From Calliopsis andreniformis (taxonomy: Eukaryota; Arthropoda; Insecta; Hymenoptera; Andrenidae), in NCBI RefSeq assembly GCF_051401765.1, contig NW_027480423.1, positions 9,238,001-9,302,000 on the forward strand: DNA of 64,000 bases. Reading direction: 5' to 3'. Positions 62,265-64,000 of the stretch are shown here, piece after piece (the first letter of the stretch is position 1; every line of letters starts with the position of its first letter). The notes beneath the pieces were generated by a model, which was not told where the DNA came from, ran no database searches, and worked only from the letters and a program-made list of their open reading frames with translations. A program made the position numbers and the translations under genes.

Positions 62265-63319
62265 ACATAGAAATGGCCATTACTTTCACACTGTTTGCAA
62301 ATATACATTATATACGACGGTCAAGCTGTTGTATTCATTTTGTATTTTATGCTTCTGACGTAGGCTTCTTAGGACCTAACTATTCGATCTGGTGAATCAA
62401 CGCCCTAGAGTGATGCCTAGATTGCCGGAACGTAGAAATGACCATTACCTTCACGCTTGTTGCAATTATTCCTGTTATACGATGAGAAAACTGTTGTATT
62501 TTTATTGTATTTTATGCTTCAGGCGTGACTTCTAAGGCTGTAGCTATTCGATCTGGTGGAGCAACGCCCTAGAGTGAAGCCTATGTTGCACGAAACGTAG
62601 AAATGGCCATCACTTACACACTGGTTCCAATTATTCCTGTTATACGATGGAAATGCTCTTGTATATTTATTGTATATTATGCTTCGGGTGTTGACTTCTA
62701 TGGCCCTGACTATTCGATCTGGTGGAGCAACGCCCTACAGTGAAGCCCAGGTTGCCGGGAACGTAGAAATGACCATAACTTTCACACTGGTTGCAATTAT
62801 TCGTTTTATAAGACGGAAAAACTGTTGTATTTATATTGTATTTTATGCTTCTGGCGTTGACTTCTACGGCCGTAGCTATTCAATGTGGTCGAGTAACGCC
62901 CTAGAGAGAAACCTGGGTTGCCCGGGTCGTAGAAATGACCATCACTTTCACACTGGTTGCAATTATTACTGCTATACGATGGAAAAACTGTTCCGTCTTC
63001 ATGTATTTTATGCTTCGGGCGTTGACTTCTAAGGCCCTAACTATTCGATCTGGTGGAGCAACGCCCTAGGGTGAAGCCTATGTTGCTCGGAACGTAGAAA
63101 TGACCATTACCTTCACGCTTGCTGCAATTAGTCCTGTTATACGATTGACAAACTGTTGGATTTTTATTGTACTTTATGCTTCTGGCGTTGACTTCTAAGG
63201 CCCTATGTATTCGATCTGGTGGAGCAATGGCTCAGAGTTAAGTCTAGGATGCCCGCAGCGTAGGAATGGCCATTACTTTCACACTGGTTGGAATTATTCC
63301 TGTTATGCGATGGAATGAC

Positions 63320-63335
63320 TGTTGTATTTTATGCT
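63320..63335. other. Short monomer with an 11-bp deletion
   Basis: Here the usual GTTGTATTTTTATTGTATTT is shortened so that GTTGTATTTTATGC runs straight into the cytosine-rich end. The lost part lies between two copies of GTATTTT, so slippage or deletion between these short direct repeats explains it. Confidence 0.7.
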
Positions 63336-64000
63336 TCTGGCGTTGACTTCTTAGGCCCTAGCTATTCGATCTGGTCGAACAACGCCCTAGAGTGAAGCCT
63401 AGCTTGCCCGGATCCAAGGAATGACCACCACTTTCACACTGGTTGCAATTATTCCCGTTATAAGATGGAAAAGCTGTTGTATTTTATTGTATTTTCTGCT
63501 TCTGGCTTTGACTTCTATTGTCCTAGCTATTCGATCTGGTAGGACAACGTCCAAGAGTGAAGCCTATGTTGGCCGGAACGTAGAAATGACCATTAGTTTC
63601 ACACTGGTTGCAATTATTCCTGTTATACGATGGAAGAACTGTTGTATTTTTATTGTATTTTATGCTTCTGGTGTTGATTTCTTAGGCACTAACTATTCTA
63701 TCTGGTGGAGCAACCCCCTAGAGCGAAGCCTAAGTCGCCCGGAACGTAGAAACGGCCATAACTTTCACACTGGTAGCTATTATTCGTTTTATACGATGGA
63801 AATGCTGTTGTATTTATATTGTATTTTATGCTCCTGGCGTTGACTTCTTAGGCGCTAACTATTGCGTCTGGTGGACCAGCGCCCTAGAGTGAAGCCTAGG
63901 TTTCCCGGAACGTAGTAATGACCATCTCTTTCACAATTGTTGCAATTATTCCCGTTATACGATGGAAAGGCTGTTGTATTTTTATTGTACTTTCTACTTC

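Larger units (their letters stand above)
1..64000. repeat. 166-bp satellite array, about 385 head-to-tail monomers
   Basis: The same unit recurs without interruption across the whole window. Using the landmark GCCCTAGAG, the first copies start at 11, 177, 343, 509, 675, 838 and 1003, giving periods of 163-166 bp. Long-range offsets divide evenly by 166 (18258 = 110 units, 27882 = 168 units, 24399 = 147 units). All copies read in the same direction and I saw no inversion. Both window ends fall inside monomers, so the array continues outward. Such arrays are typical of eukaryotic centromeric or pericentromeric heterochromatin; that location is inferred. I do not recognise the family. Confidence 0.98.
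61201..64000. repeat. Divergent right flank with 4-monomer repeat
   Basis: More divergent monomers than the core. 61270-61600 matches 61934-62264 at 664 bp (4 x 166), sharing TTTTCTGCTTCTGGC, GTCCAAGAGTGAAG and TATGTTGGCCGG. A third, shifted copy of these types lies at about 63430-63620. 61688-61831 matches 63831-63974, sharing CTAACTATTGCGTCTGG and ACGTAGTAATGACC. The window ends mid-monomer. Confidence 0.8.

Noticed and set aside
1..64000. CRISPR array
   Set aside because: Repeats are contiguous 166-bp units with no unique spacers of constant length, and no cas gene is present.
1..64000. Telomere-like CCCTAA in each monomer
   Set aside because: It is a single six-base unit within AAGGCCCTAACTATTC, never in tandem, and is expected by chance at this composition.
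1..64000. TATA-like or promoter elements in the T-rich part (TTATATTGTATTTTAT)
   Set aside because: The tract is simply the AT-rich half of each monomer. There is no downstream gene, and nothing distinguishes one copy as a start site.
1..64000. Transposable element or retroelement insertions
   Set aside because: No terminal repeats, poly-A tails, target-site duplications or non-satellite stretches were found. Every stretch I followed could be placed on the monomer.
1..64000. Human-type alpha satellite or another named satellite
   Set aside because: The length is near 171 bp, but apart from the partial CENP-B-like tract I see no recognisable alpha-satellite landmarks, and I cannot assign any named family without a search.

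Overview
The whole window is one uninterrupted satellite DNA array. A monomer of about 166 bp (about 41% GC in a consensus I read off by eye) repeats head-to-tail, always in the same orientation, from base 1 to base 64000. That is roughly 385 copies, and both window ends fall inside the array. I found no protein gene, tRNA, rRNA, transposable element, CRISPR array or unique sequence. The open frames in the window are by-products of the monomer: one copy keeps a short frame open on each strand, and because 166 is not a multiple of 3 the frame shifts at each junction and soon closes.

The host is almost certainly a eukaryote, and the locus is most likely centromeric or pericentromeric heterochromatin. 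This rests on the array type (near-chromatosome-length monomer, tens of kb of tandem copies, multi-monomer higher-order repeats). I do not recognise the monomer and cannot name the lineage. Many recurrent variants are CpG to TpG or CpA changes, which fits a genome with CpG methylation but does not prove it.

Layout. (1) 1-12209: older-looking, divergent array with local duplications offset by 8, 10, 14 and 18 monomers. (2) 12210-22247: strongly homogenised; a segment H (unit about 12 monomers) and a segment K, the pair H+K being duplicated at an offset of 36 monomers. (3) 22248-25159: a segment later re-used twice. (4) 25160-30358: a 5.2 kb block with a partner at 52711-58240. (5) 30359-36479: two truncated K copies offset by 19 and 14 monomers, then a mosaic stretch. 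(6) 36480-41158: a near-identical copy of 18222-22900, offset by 110 monomers. (7) 41159-43884: mosaic, including a diverged K copy. (8) 43885-49209: a 16-monomer unit of 2655 bp present twice in tandem, related to 22840-24810. (9) 49210-52710: mosaic. (10) 52711-58240: partner of block 4. (11) 58241-64000: array becoming more divergent again, with a 4-monomer repeat near 61-62 kb.

Functionally the elements form a turnover record rather than a pathway. Every duplication offset I measured is a whole number of monomers, as expected from in-register unequal crossing-over or conversion. The most interesting sequence signal is a conserved 17-bp tract, ATTCGTTTTATACGATG, which has the spacing of the CENP-B box core and matches 7 of its 9 fixed bases; a few copies reach 8 of 9.
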